Origin: Methanocorpusculum sp.
GTDB taxonomy: Archaea; Halobacteriota; Methanomicrobia; Methanomicrobiales; Methanocorpusculaceae
Direction of reading: 5' to 3'
Length of the DNA: 25,858 bases
NCBI GenBank assembly: GCA_029987025.1
Contig: DALTWQ010000007.1
Coordinates: 1-25,858, forward strand
Position numbers and translations under genes: made by a program. Below the pieces are notes generated by a model. The model saw only the letters and a program-made list of their open reading frames with translations, had not been told where the DNA came from and did not search any database. Below, one piece after another: positions 1-8,400 of this stretch (positions within the stretch are counted from its first letter, which is position 1; every line of letters begins with the position of its first letter).

Positions 1-53
1 AGGAACGAAATTCTTACTACAGCCGTGCACTCTACCTGCTGAGTTAAGTCGGG
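1..53 (-). tRNA. tRNA-Tyr (GTA), 5' half with intron start, truncated by window edge
   Basis: Read on the minus strand from 53 downward, the sequence gives a 7-nt acceptor 5' strand CCCGACT, TA at positions 8-9, a D arm ACTC-AGCAGGTA-GAGT, and the 5' strand of the anticodon stem CACGG followed by the loop start CTGTAG. This places anticodon GTA at window positions 20-18, i.e. tyrosine; a C1 start is typical of archaeal tRNA-Tyr. The bases after G37 (TAAGAATTTCG...) cannot pair with CACGG, so an intron must begin at the canonical 37/38 site, from position 16 downward. The intron 3' end and the 3' half of the tRNA lie outside the window. The call rests on the fold; the intron is inferred from the missing 3' stem. 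Confidence 0.85.
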
Positions 54-87
54 ATGACTTGCTGCTCTAATATATTGTTCTTATTCT

Positions 88-96
88 AATATAAAT
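88..96 (-). promoter_or_regulatory. Probable TATA box of tRNA-Tyr
   Basis: The minus strand reads TTTATATTA here, a near-consensus archaeal box A. Its centre is about 38 nt upstream of the tRNA 5' end at 53, which would put transcription start roughly 10-12 nt before the mature tRNA. A second A/T-rich box (AATATATTA, 68-76) is closer but would start transcription inside the tRNA. Confidence 0.4.
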
Positions 97-213
97 GTGT
101 CGAAACTCACCATAGATAGTGTATGAAATGCGGCCGTAAACACCTGCATAGCACAGAAACCGGCAGTCATGCAGCATCAAATAATATATCACCGGACGTC
201 CTACAGATAGAAC

Positions 214-474
214 ATGGAAGGATTTGCTGTTGTCGGCTGTGAGAAATGCAGGAGACTGATGTCTGCCGACCTCTCATACGAAACTAAAACCTGTCAGTGC
301 GGACACAAAATAAATCTGCGGAAGGCAAAACTGCTCGCTGTTTTTGATGATGCAGCATCAGCGGCTCTTGCAGTACAGAAACTGCAGGAAGAAAAGAACA
401 CCGGATTTGCCCGTGCATCGACATATTGCGCCATAGCAGATACACTGGATAATCTGAACGAAAAAAAGAATTAA
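214..474 (+). CDS. DUF1922-like small zinc ribbon protein
   Basis: This 86-residue protein has an N-terminal two-knuckle zinc ribbon (C9, C12, C27, C29) followed by a short basic stretch and a helical segment containing the signature VQKLQEEK (residues about 54-61). The spacing CxxC...TKxCxCG...N..K...DD...A...V.KLQEEK matches what I remember of the DUF1922 family, whose structurally known member is the small archaeal protein MTH1184. The function of that family is unknown; zinc binding is inferred from the cysteines. The ATG lies about 28 nt after an A/T-rich box (180-189), so the transcript could be nearly leaderless. It converges on the UPF0147 gene with 13 nt between stop codons. It is not clearly part of an operon. 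Confidence 0.65.
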   Translation: MEGFAVVGCEKCRRLMSADLSYETKTCQCGHKINLRKAKLLAVFDDAASAALAVQKLQEEKNTGFARASTYCAIADTLDNLNEKKN

Positions 475-482
475 AGATGATG

Positions 483-500
483 TCCGCTTAACTGAGCGGA
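483..500. terminator. Hairpin between convergent genes
   Basis: TCCGCT (483-488) and AGCGGA (495-500) form a perfect 6-bp stem with a 6-nt loop between the convergent DUF1922-like and UPF0147 genes. It overlaps the TAA stop of the UPF0147 gene. No long T-run follows on either strand, so a terminator role is only suggested by position. Confidence 0.3.
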
Positions 501-751
501 ACCGCTTCAAGCGCGGATGCAATCTCCCATACTTTTGTACGGGCGTGCATAGGGATATTTGAGTCTGAAGCGACCTCGTCAATCTTGGATAATGCAAGGG
601 ACGCGCGAAGACTTACCTGTTTTTTCTCATCAAGCAGTATTTTCATAGTTTCATCTGCAACCTTTCGGATATTGCGCGGAATTGTCGGGTCCTCATTCAG
701 CATCTGAAGCATTGCAATACAGCGCTGAATCATATCATTAGAGTCTGCCAT
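488..751 (-). CDS. UPF0147 family protein
   Basis: This 87-residue, all-helical acidic protein carries the UPF0147 pattern: IQRCIAMLQMLNEDPTIPRN near residues 8-27, a conserved LLDE segment, and a C-terminal part with MHARTKVWEIASALE. The family is archaeal and has no established function. I chose the ATG at 751 rather than an upstream in-frame start at 907: GGAGA lies 8 nt before this ATG, the family begins here, and the 52 extra residues would be non-homologous and would run through the promoter and into the divergent gene. A TATA-like box on the minus strand at about 797-807 fits transcription start near 775. The gene is monocistronic and divergent from the operon starting at 872. Confidence 0.9.
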   Translation of the reverse strand: MADSNDMIQRCIAMLQMLNEDPTIPRNIRKVADETMKILLDEKKQVSLRASLALSKIDEVASDSNIPMHARTKVWEIASALEAVPLS

Positions 752-796
752 AATCTGTCTCCGTATTGAATATCTAAATCTGTTAAACTTTCTCTG

Positions 797-839
797 AAAT
801 AAATATACGCATCCGCCCGTCACCCAAAATATATACTTA
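797..839. promoter_or_regulatory. Divergent promoter pair (UPF0147 gene and SSSCA1 operon)
   Basis: Two TATA-like boxes sit in the 120-bp gap between the two start codons. TATATTTATTT on the minus strand (about 797-807) points to the UPF0147 gene, and ATATATACTTA on the plus strand (829-839) points to the operon starting at 872. The distances put start sites about 25 nt upstream of the UPF0147 start codon and about 12 nt upstream of the plus-strand one. Confidence 0.45.
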
Positions 840-871
840 TGAGACCAAATTATTAACAGCGAATAATACAT

Positions 872-1270
872 ATGACAAAAACACCCGATGAAATAATGGC
901 AGTGCATCTCTTAAACGGCGGAAAGATGCTTAATGAAATGTGCCCGGAATGCGGAGCGCCGCTCTTCGAGATTAAAGGCAGGAAGACATGTGTAGTCTGC
1001 GCGGAAACCAAAAAAGCAGAACCGCAGAAGAAACCGGAAATAAAAGCGGAAGTGCTGCATGAAAAAGACGAAGGTAAAATCACCGCAATAACACCATCGT
1101 ATGCAAAAGATACAGCTTTCGGAAATGTCGCGACACCCGAACTTGACTCCCTGATTTCTGAACTAATCTCACGCGCAAAAGAAGAACAGGACCCGTCAAA
1201 ATGTCTTACCTTAATTGAGTGCATCAGAACTGCTGCTGAGGCAAAAACAATCCTCGCGAGATTTACATGA
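872..1270 (+). CDS. SSSCA1/autoantigen p27-type zinc ribbon protein
   Basis: The 132-residue protein begins with the family hallmark DEIMAVHLLNGGKMLNEMCPECG (written here as a motif at residues 6-28) and a zinc ribbon with C24, C27, C40 and C43. This is the Sjogren syndrome/scleroderma autoantigen 1 family, widespread in archaea and without a firm function there. Residues about 45-85 are a charged, probably disordered linker; the C-terminal 45 residues look helical. Its stop codon overlaps the ATG of the next gene (ATGA), so it is the first gene of a translationally coupled operon ending with RNase Z. Its job in that operon is unknown. Confidence 0.88.
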   Translation: MTKTPDEIMAVHLLNGGKMLNEMCPECGAPLFEIKGRKTCVVCAETKKAEPQKKPEIKAEVLHEKDEGKITAITPSYAKDTAFGNVATPELDSLISELISRAKEEQDPSKCLTLIECIRTAAEAKTILARFT

Positions 1271-1806
1271 AGGTTATCGGCATAATTGGATACCCCGCAA
1301 GCGGAAAAGGTGAGTTCTCTGATACCGCAAAAGCATTAGGCATACCCGTTTTTGTCATGGGGGATATCATCCGGAAAAAGACAGCGGAAGCAGGACTTGA
1401 ACTGAACGATGCCAACATAGGATCTACTGCCCGTGCTCTGCGCGCAGAGTTCGGAATGGATGCTGTAGCATCTCTGACCGCTGCAGAAGTTGAGAAACGT
1501 GCCGCCCCTCTTGCAGTAATTGACGGAATCCGCGGAGATGCAGAGATTCGGTTCTTTAAAAATGCATTCAGCGATTTCACCGCAGTTTTTGTCAGCGCAT
1601 CCTTTGAAACACGTCTGGAGCGTATGAAAACACGCGGAAGAAGCGATGATACAGCAGAACCTGAGACACTTCGGGCGCGCGACCGCCGCGAGGAGTCCTT
1701 CGGCCTGAAACGTGCAGCAGAAACAGCAGACGTCGTAATTCAGAACGAATCTGACCGGGAAACCTATCTTGCGGAGGTAAAAAAGATTTTAGGAGATGTG
1801 CTGTGA
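1267..1806 (+). CDS. UPF0200 family P-loop nucleotide kinase-like protein
   Basis: This 179-residue protein has a Walker A motif GYPASGKG (residues 8-15), a kinase-like MGDIIR segment near 32-37, a DGIRG motif near 76, and a lid-like R-rich segment (KTRGRSDD, around 118-125). The overall plan resembles adenylate kinase or dephospho-CoA kinase, and the sequence matches the archaeal UPF0200 family. Its substrate is unknown; some databases call such proteins dephospho-CoA kinase-related, which I would not assert. It overlaps its upstream neighbour by 4 nt and the following gene by 4 nt, so it is co-translated with both. Confidence 0.88.
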   Translation: MKVIGIIGYPASGKGEFSDTAKALGIPVFVMGDIIRKKTAEAGLELNDANIGSTARALRAEFGMDAVASLTAAEVEKRAAPLAVIDGIRGDAEIRFFKNAFSDFTAVFVSASFETRLERMKTRGRSDDTAEPETLRARDRREESFGLKRAAETADVVIQNESDRETYLAEVKKILGDVL

Positions 1807-2570
1807 AGATTTATTTCGCCTCCTCATCAAAAATCTGGGAAGATCCGGCCTGGGTATCCGGTATTGTGTCCGCCGGATTTGACGGCTGGGAAATTTCTGC
1901 CGACGGAAACTACCGTCTCGATAACCCCAAAACTTTTGCAGTTGTGAAAAAAACAATCGCTGAAACCGGCCTTCCGGTAACCGTACATGCACCGTTCAGC
2001 GACTTAAATCCGGCATCGATAAATACACCGATATGGGAAGAAACCGTGCATCAGCTTGAATCTACCATAGAAGCTGCCGCAGAAATTACTGACACTGTCG
2101 TCGTTCATCCGGGATACTTAAGCCCTGCAAGCAGATATGACCCGACGCCTGCCTGGCAGAACCAAAAACGTGCATGTGATAGACTCGGCGCTGCTGCAGA
2201 AAAAACAGGAGTTTCCGTCTGCCTTGAAAACATGCCGAACCTTGATGACTTTTTCTGCAGAGACGCAGACGAACAGGACGGACTAATTGACGGGACCGGA
2301 ATGTCTGCAGTCTTTGATATAGGGCACGCCAACACGAACGGAAACCTTGACCGGTTCTGCAAAGTAATCCTTCCAAAAGCACGTCACATCCACATCCACG
2401 ACAACCTCGGGGGGCACGACGACCACAAGCCCGTAGGTGAAGGAAACATCCCCTGGAACAAAATCCTGCCGAAAGTTGCCAAAACATATCACGGCAGAAT
2501 CCTCGTAGTAGAAGGCAGAAGCCCGGAAGAAGGAAAAAGAAGCCTGACATTCTTAAAGGAGCATCTCTGA
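1803..2570 (+). CDS. Sugar phosphate isomerase/epimerase-like TIM barrel protein
   Basis: The 255-residue protein belongs to the xylose isomerase-like/AP endonuclease family 2 TIM barrels. Likely metal-site residues are visible at strand ends: H62 (VHAPFSD), H102 (VVHPGY), E142 (LENM), D172 and H175 (FDIGHAN), H198 and D200 (HIHIHDN), and E237 (VVEGR). This set suggests an active divalent-metal enzyme acting on a sugar phosphate or on abasic DNA; the length is shorter than typical endonuclease IV (about 280), and the exact substrate cannot be read from the sequence. The start is GTG at 1803, overlapping the preceding stop (GTGA) and preceded by AGGAG. RNase Z starts 2 nt after its stop codon. 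Confidence 0.85.
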   Translation: MKIYFASSSKIWEDPAWVSGIVSAGFDGWEISADGNYRLDNPKTFAVVKKTIAETGLPVTVHAPFSDLNPASINTPIWEETVHQLESTIEAAAEITDTVVVHPGYLSPASRYDPTPAWQNQKRACDRLGAAAEKTGVSVCLENMPNLDDFFCRDADEQDGLIDGTGMSAVFDIGHANTNGNLDRFCKVILPKARHIHIHDNLGGHDDHKPVGEGNIPWNKILPKVAKTYHGRILVVEGRSPEEGKRSLTFLKEHL

Positions 2571-2571
2571 A

Positions 2572-3510
2572 ATGTCCGGAGAAACACTCTTCGTTCATTT
2601 CCTGGGAACCGCAGGAGCACTGCCTACTCCGCTTCGAAACCCGTCCTGTATATTAGTAAGACGCGGCTCGGATACTCTCCTGTTTGACTGCGGGGAAGGA
2701 GCACAGCAGCAGATGATGCGCCTTAAAACCGGGTTTGTCGTCAATGCTGCCTTCATCACTCACTGGCATGCGGACCATTACCTTGGTCTTTTCGGCCTGA
2801 TTGAAACAATGTCATTCAATGGAAGAACTGAACCTATGACAATCTACGGCCCCGCAGGCGTTGATAAGTATGTGAGAATTATCCGTGAATTGACACCGAA
2901 AATCCCGTTCCAGCTGGATGCTGTTGAAGTATCTCCCGGCGACGTTATTTCATTTAATGGCTACTCGGTCTATGTCTTTAAGACATTCCACGGCATGGAA
3001 AGCGTGGGATATGTCCTGGAAGAAGACATGCGCCCGGGAAGGTTCAACCGTGAAGAAGCAATCGCCCTCGGTGTAAAACCGGGGCCGCTTTTCGGAAAAC
3101 TCCAGCGCGGAAACCCGGTGCAGATTGAACGTGACGGAGAAACGGTTACTATCCAGCCTGAGCAGGTCATGGGTTCACGCAGACCGGGAAGAAAAATTGT
3201 CTATACCGGAGACACGAGGCCCCTCAGACAGCCGGATGAAGCACTCTATGCCGCAGACCTGCTGATTCATGAAGCAACCTTCGATGAAGAAGAAGGTGCA
3301 GAACGTGCAAAAGAAGTCTGGCATTCCACTGCAAAAGAAGCCGGCGCCGCAGCAGAGATACTTAAGCCGAAGCAGCTTGCTTTAGTGCATATCAGTTCCC
3401 GCTACACATCCGCATCAGGTCATGTGCATGATGCAAAAGAGACATTTACCGGAGATGTATTTGCACCTAACGACCTTACAACAATCGAAATACCCTTCAG
3501 CGATGAGTAA
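2572..3510 (+). CDS. rnz: Ribonuclease Z (tRNA 3' endonuclease)
   Basis: RNase Z removes 3' trailers from tRNA precursors, which matters here because the tRNAs seen in this window do not encode CCA. The 312-residue protein is a metallo-beta-lactamase with the zinc motif H64-W-H66-A-D68-H69, further ligands H139, D213 (YTGDTRP) and H272 (LVHISSRY), and an early FLGTAGALPTP motif typical of RNase Z. H250 in the WHSTAKEA segment is the usual late catalytic histidine. Residues about 152-200 form the flexible-arm (exosite) region. The usual LHGDH is WHADH here, a mild variation. AAAGGAG upstream supports the ATG. It is the last gene of the four-gene operon. Confidence 0.95.
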   Translation: MSGETLFVHFLGTAGALPTPLRNPSCILVRRGSDTLLFDCGEGAQQQMMRLKTGFVVNAAFITHWHADHYLGLFGLIETMSFNGRTEPMTIYGPAGVDKYVRIIRELTPKIPFQLDAVEVSPGDVISFNGYSVYVFKTFHGMESVGYVLEEDMRPGRFNREEAIALGVKPGPLFGKLQRGNPVQIERDGETVTIQPEQVMGSRRPGRKIVYTGDTRPLRQPDEALYAADLLIHEATFDEEEGAERAKEVWHSTAKEAGAAAEILKPKQLALVHISSRYTSASGHVHDAKETFTGDVFAPNDLTTIEIPFSDE

Positions 3511-3542
3511 GGAAACTGCTGCAGCAGATATGTCGCAACCCC

Positions 3543-3554
3543 AATATTAATATT
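3543..3554 (+). promoter_or_regulatory. TATA box of the HTH-V4R regulator
   Basis: AATATTAATATT is centred about 33 nt before the ATG at 3582, giving a short leader of about 8 nt. It is itself palindromic. A TTCA-N5-TTCA direct repeat lies just downstream (about 3553-3565), but I find no clear TTCG-N-TTCG pair of the kind described for MsvR boxes. Confidence 0.4.
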
Positions 3555-3581
3555 CAGACGATTCAAAATGGTATATGATTA

Positions 3582-4358
3582 ATGCCCGAAGCAGACAGCC
3601 ACAATGCACTTGATTTATATCTCCGTGACGGAAGTATTACCACAATCAGAAACCCGGTTCGTCTGAAGATTATCCATCTGCTTCAAAGACAGGGGTCAGC
3701 TACTTTTCAGGAAATTTTAGATGAAACAGGTCTTTCTAAATCAACTGTTTCTGTTTATGTAAACACACTTGCAGAGGCAGGCATAATTACCCGCATCTCC
3801 GACGAAAGCGACCACAGGAAGAAAACCTATGTGATGACTGCAAAATACGTAGGAAGCCTTGTTCCGTCAACATACTCTGCATCATCCGAGTTTCGTGATT
3901 TAATCAAAAATACCTACAACAATTATGATAAAATCAACTACAAGGCTATGCTTCCGCATCTGTTCCGCATAGCTCTTGCAGAATCAGGCATACATATTAA
4001 TCCGGTAATCAGACGCGGCGGCATAATTTTGGGACAGTCAATTTCTCCGTTTATCGCTGCAGAGACTGTTGAAAAAACTGTAGATAACCTCTGCGAGTTC
4101 TGGAATCGTTACGAGTTCGGAGACTTGTCACTCAAATCAAAAGCCCCGCTGACGATTGAGATTAAAAACTGCTATGAGTGTATGACACTGCCGAAGGGAG
4201 TATCCGGCGGCTGCATTATCACAGAAGGAGTTTTAGAGGCAGTCTTTTCCACCGTATATCCTGAAGGTGTTTCTGTACATGAAACAAAATGCATCGCAGC
4301 CGGAGATTCTGTCTGCGCATTTGAAATTACGGTTAACACACCTGTTCCGGCAGAATAA
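3582..4358 (+). CDS. HTH-V4R domain transcriptional regulator, MsvR-like
   Basis: Residues about 20-85 form an ArsR-like winged helix (the recognition helix is around LSKSTVSVYVNTLAE). Residues about 120-252 form a V4R domain ending in the typical G-(D/E)-x-x-C-x-F pattern. Cysteines are at 171, 197, 200, 211, 237 and 245. This layout matches MsvR, the methanogen-specific redox-responsive V4R regulator, in which V4R cysteines switch DNA binding; other HTH-V4R proteins exist, so the orthology is probable rather than certain. The length of 258 is normal for that group. It stands alone with its own promoter between the RNase Z operon and a bidirectional terminator. Its neighbours do not reveal its target genes. 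Confidence 0.8.
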   Translation: MPEADSHNALDLYLRDGSITTIRNPVRLKIIHLLQRQGSATFQEILDETGLSKSTVSVYVNTLAEAGIITRISDESDHRKKTYVMTAKYVGSLVPSTYSASSEFRDLIKNTYNNYDKINYKAMLPHLFRIALAESGIHINPVIRRGGIILGQSISPFIAAETVEKTVDNLCEFWNRYEFGDLSLKSKAPLTIEIKNCYECMTLPKGVSGGCIITEGVLEAVFSTVYPEGVSVHETKCIAAGDSVCAFEITVNTPVPAE

Positions 4359-4387
4359 AAAAAAATATTTTTTTAAATTTGTTTTTT
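4357..4387. terminator. Bidirectional A/T-run terminator between regulator and nifB
   Basis: Nine A residues (4357-4365), then T7 (4368-4374) and T6 (4382-4387), lie between the two convergent genes. The T-runs would terminate the plus-strand regulator and the A-run, read on the other strand, would terminate nifB. This fits hairpin-independent archaeal termination. Confidence 0.6.
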
Positions 4388-4395
4388 GATTGTAA

Positions 4396-5319
4396 TCAGA
4401 ATCCGCCGCTGCAGCCGCCGCCGGAACCATCATGTTTTCCGCTGCAGCCGCCGCCGCAGGAGAATTCTCCCTGGACATCTTTTCCAAGCATACCGACCGC
4501 ATCTGCTCTGCAGCGCTGACAGTGTCTCATCTGTCTCACATACGGAGCGCAGAGTTCATGCATATGCGCTTTTTCCTGCGGGGTGGGGGGCACAATATCT
4601 TTGAACTTGTACTGAGGAATGAGCGGGATGATATTGAAGTTAAACACACCAAGGGCTCCTACCTTCCTGGCAATATCCGGGATGTGTGCGTCATTTACGC
4701 CCGGAATATACACAGTATTAATTTTAACCAGCATTCCGCGCTTAACAGCTTCTTCAATGCCTTTCAGCTGCTGGCTTAACAGCAGATCTGCAGCATCGCG
4801 TCCGGTATAGCGCTTATTGTTGTATTCAACAAATGAGTAGATTTTTTCGCCGACAGATGCATCGATTGCATTCAGTGTTACGGTGATATTTTTGACGTTG
4901 TATGACTCAAGTTCATCAATTTTGTCCGGAAGAAGAAGACCGTTTGTGCTGATACAAAGAATTGTCTCCGGATATTTTTCATGAACTGCTTTCAGGGTTT
5001 CAAATGTCTCTTTGTTTGCAAGCGGGTCTCCCGGACCTGCAATACCAACAACCCGGATATGCTTCATCTTAGAGACGACTTCATCAATCCGGGAAACAGC
5101 ATCTCCCGGAGTTAATATTTCACTTGCAACACCGGGGCGTGATTCATTGACGCAGTCAAAATCACGCACACAGTAGTTGCACTGGATGTTGCATTTCGGA
5201 GCTACTGCTACATGACAGCGGCCGAAGAGATGCTTTGCATCCTGACTGAAACACGGATGCTCCTGAATCCGGCGCAGCGTATCCGGATCATAGGGTAAAT
5301 TTTCGTCTTTCTTATCCAT
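4396..5319 (-). CDS. nifB: NifB-like radical SAM protein (nitrogenase cofactor precursor synthesis)
   Basis: NifB builds the [8Fe-9S-C] precursor of nitrogenase cofactors from [4Fe-4S] clusters and SAM. The 307-residue product has the radical SAM triad C43-x3-C47-x2-C50 directly followed by the NifB signature VRDFDCVNESRPGV, a GPGDPL motif (95-100), and the C-terminal CxxC pair with RADAVG (C267, C270). C23, C35 and H30 are candidates for the auxiliary clusters. There is no NifX-like domain, as usual in methanogens. The last 20 residues form an odd Cys/Gly tail with C288, C292 and C303. I chose the ATG at 5319: TTAAATA is centred 26 nt upstream, implying a leaderless mRNA; an in-frame TTG three codons earlier is less likely. 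No other nif gene is nearby, and NifB also occurs in methanogens without nitrogenase neighbours. Confidence 0.9.
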   Translation of the reverse strand: MDKKDENLPYDPDTLRRIQEHPCFSQDAKHLFGRCHVAVAPKCNIQCNYCVRDFDCVNESRPGVASEILTPGDAVSRIDEVVSKMKHIRVVGIAGPGDPLANKETFETLKAVHEKYPETILCISTNGLLLPDKIDELESYNVKNITVTLNAIDASVGEKIYSFVEYNNKRYTGRDAADLLLSQQLKGIEEAVKRGMLVKINTVYIPGVNDAHIPDIARKVGALGVFNFNIIPLIPQYKFKDIVPPTPQEKAHMHELCAPYVRQMRHCQRCRADAVGMLGKDVQGEFSCGGGCSGKHDGSGGGCSGGF

Positions 5320-5341
5320 ACGTATCAATTAGAGTTCATGA

Positions 5342-5349
5342 TATTTAAC
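5342..5349 (-). promoter_or_regulatory. TATA box of nifB, leaderless start
   Basis: The minus strand reads GTTAAATA, centred about 26 nt upstream of the ATG at 5319. There is no Shine-Dalgarno sequence, so a leaderless transcript is expected. This decides the start over the upstream TTG. Confidence 0.5.
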
Positions 5350-5427
5350 AAAATGTATCCGAGCATCACCTTCAGCAGAGTATTCAGACAAAAAATCACC
5401 TCCATTCAATAGTAATCATCAGGAACA

Positions 5428-5469
5428 TTTTATACTTCAGAGATAAATATGATACATATAAATAGAGGT
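5428..5469 (+). promoter_or_regulatory. Promoter and ribosome binding site of the TPR gene
   Basis: TTTATAC (about 5428-5434) is a good TATA box, giving transcription start near 5457. AGAGGT (5464-5469) lies 7 nt before the ATG at 5477 and is a good Shine-Dalgarno site. Confidence 0.5.
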
Positions 5470-5476
5470 ATCAGAA

Positions 5477-8400
5477 ATGGGAGGAATATTCAGCAGAGGC
5501 GACAAGCAGAACCCGTGGATTGCACGCGGAGAAGCTGCCGCAGAAAAACAGCAGTTTGACGATGCATGCGCACACTATATCCGTGCCGCAGAATTAGAAC
5601 CGCAGAACAGCCAGATTCTCATGCGTCTTGCATCCCTGCAGAAATATATCGGAAAATACGCGGATGCACAGGCTACATACGCAAAAGCAGCTGCTGCAGC
5701 GCCTGAAAACACTGAGGCATGGATTCAGTCAGCACTTCTTTTAGGAGATGCAGGAAACTATGCCGGAGCTCTGCAGTCAATAGAGAAGGCGTCTCTTCCT
5801 GAAGACAATCTCTACCTGAAGGACAAGAAATGTGATTGGCTCTGCCGCATAGGAAAGTACAAAGAGGCAGCAGATGCTGCTAAAGAACTCTCTTTAAAAC
5901 AGCCGGAAAATGAGCACTATAAAGCCCGCTATGCTGAAAATCTGATGCGTTCCGGACAATATACAGCTGCCGTCAATATCTATAATGAACTTATGCAGGC
6001 ATTCCCGAAAAACGCGTCAAAATATGCAAAGGATGCCGCATTCTGCGCAGAAGCAGCAGGCGACAATGATACAGCTGCTGCTTACTATTCCCGCATCAGT
6101 GATGATGACACGCTCGGACTCTACCGCCGCGCACGTCTGGAAGAAGCCGCAGGAAAGTTTGCGGATGCAGCTGCTTCATACGGTAAAGTCCTGGGAAAAG
6201 AAGGAAAAGACGAACTCCACCTTTCCCTGCGCCGTATCTTTACCCTGTTCTGGGGAGGAAATAACAAACAGGCCGCCGCAGAACTGGAAAAACTTATTGC
6301 CGCTCATGACAGCTCAGCTGACCTCTGGTATCTCTTAGGCACTCTCTCCTTCATGACAGGCTCCCTGAAACGCGCTGCAGAATGCTTTAAAGAGGTTATT
6401 CACCGCGGAGCAGGTTCCATGCCTGCCGTCTGGGGTATGAAAGGAGCATCCGAGTTCTTCTCCGGACAGTATAAGGAAGCATACGAGAGTTTCCGCAGAG
6501 CAGAACTGGTTAAATCCGGAAAAGCCGCAGGTTCAGACTTCTTTGAAGGGGAAGATATGGAACTCCTCGAAGTAAAAGAGCCTGTTACAGAAATTTCATT
6601 TACCAAAGAAAATCCGGAGTTGTCCGCGATTGAAGCCTGCTGTCTTGCAGCTCTCGGACACTTTGAAGAGGCAGACAAAGCAGCCCTTACTGCTCTTTCT
6701 CTTGACAGTTCAAGAGTTGATATGGAAATTCTTCATCTGCGTCTTCTTTCATCTGCAGGAAGATATCAGGCAGCAGAAGAAGCGTTCGCTGCTGTTGAAG
6801 AGATTGTACCGGATGATTATGCGATTCTCTTCGAACACGCAGAAAATGATATGCTTCTTGGAAACTTTACAAGAGCTGCAGGCACTCTTAGAAACCTCCT
6901 TGCGGAGTATCCGGAAAACACCATGCTTTCCGCAAAACTGCTGGAATGCATCACTGCATCCGGTAATGTTTCTGAAGCAAAAGATACCGCTGCTGAACTG
7001 ATTTCTGCCATGCCTGAAAATGCAGCCATGTTCCGTGCAGCTGCAGACGCAGCATATGCGGCAGGAGAGTATGCCAATGCGGCTGACCATTATGCCAGAT
7101 CCGCAGAACTTCAGCCGGAAATTGCAGCAGGATATGAAGGCCTCGGCAAATCCGAGATGATGCTTGGAAGATATACCGCCGCAAAAGAGGCATTCTTAAA
7201 CGCAGCAGCCTATATGGAAGAAAATCTCGGAATGGTGTTCCTGCAGGCAAAGTGTGCTGCAGAAGCAGGTGAATTCGAAGAAGCGGCAGCTCTTTACAAG
7301 ACAATTCTGCAGTCATATCCGGAGGCCTGCGGCGCAGCCGGAGAACTGGCACTGATTTCAACAATTCTTGGAAAACACGAAGAGACAGAAGCGGCAGTAT
7401 CTGCTGCTGCTGCACAGAATGAAGCAGACTTCCTGCTCTATAAGTTAGGAGGAGACGCCTGTATGTGTCTTTCCCGCTATGATGAAGCGGTCAGTTACTA
7501 TCTGGATGCACTCGGACTCAGAAACGATGATGCAAAGGCGCATGCATCCCTCGGATTTGCCTACGCTGCAAAAGGAGCATACTCAGATGCCCTTGCCTCA
7601 TTCGAATCATCCCTTGCAGCAGATCCGGATGATACAAAAGTTATTGCCGGAAAAGCAGCCTGTGAAGAAAATCTCGGAAAACTTTCCGACGCAGAAAATA
7701 CGTTACGCGGTCTTACGGAAAAAGACCCCGAAAATCTCCCGGGCCTTCTGCAGCTCGCAGATGTTCTGGAACGTCAGCAGAAGTATGACGAAATGGTTGA
7801 TGTCTACAGCAGATATCTTGAACTTCAGCCGGAAAATGTTGATGTGTTCCGCAAAGTTGCCGCCGTATATGCAATGCGCGGCGAGACTGAAGAGGCGCTC
7901 TCCGGATATGAGATGATTCTTGAGGCGTGCCCGGAAGATAAGATAACGCTCCGCCGCAAAGCAGAAGCACTTGCAGCACTCGGACGCTGGAAGGAAGCAG
8001 CAGAGACCTGTTCTGCAGTTCTGGAATTCGATGAAGCGGATGCATCTGTACGTCTGCTCTATGCAAAATCCCTTGCAAACGCAGGATTAACTGAAGAAGC
8101 TGCAGAGCAGTACACCGTAATTCTGAAAGCTGACAGAACAAACACAGGTGCTCTTTTCGATTACGGAGACCTCTTATCCAGAATCGGAAACTACAAGAAA
8201 GCCCTCATTGCTTTTGAGCGTGTCATTCAGGCAAACCCGGACAATCAGTTAGCACATGCAGAAAACGTCTCTGCCGCAGTTAAGATTGGAGATCCGAAGA
8301 CAGGAATTACTGCATTAAAGAATGCCGCATCTGCTGCATCAGACAACCCCTACCTCCTGGCAGGCATCGGATATATGGCAGCAGCTTCCGGAAAGCCGTC

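Noticed and set aside
752..907. 52-residue extension of the UPF0147 protein
   Set aside because: It runs through the divergent promoter into the next gene and has no resemblance to the family; the ATG at 751 has a GGAGA site.
4386..4810. Plus-strand open frames opposite nifB (72, 115 and 63 residues)
   Set aside because: They are antisense shadows of nifB, with no RBS and no family features; their Ala- or Arg-rich runs come from the Gly/Cys tail codons.
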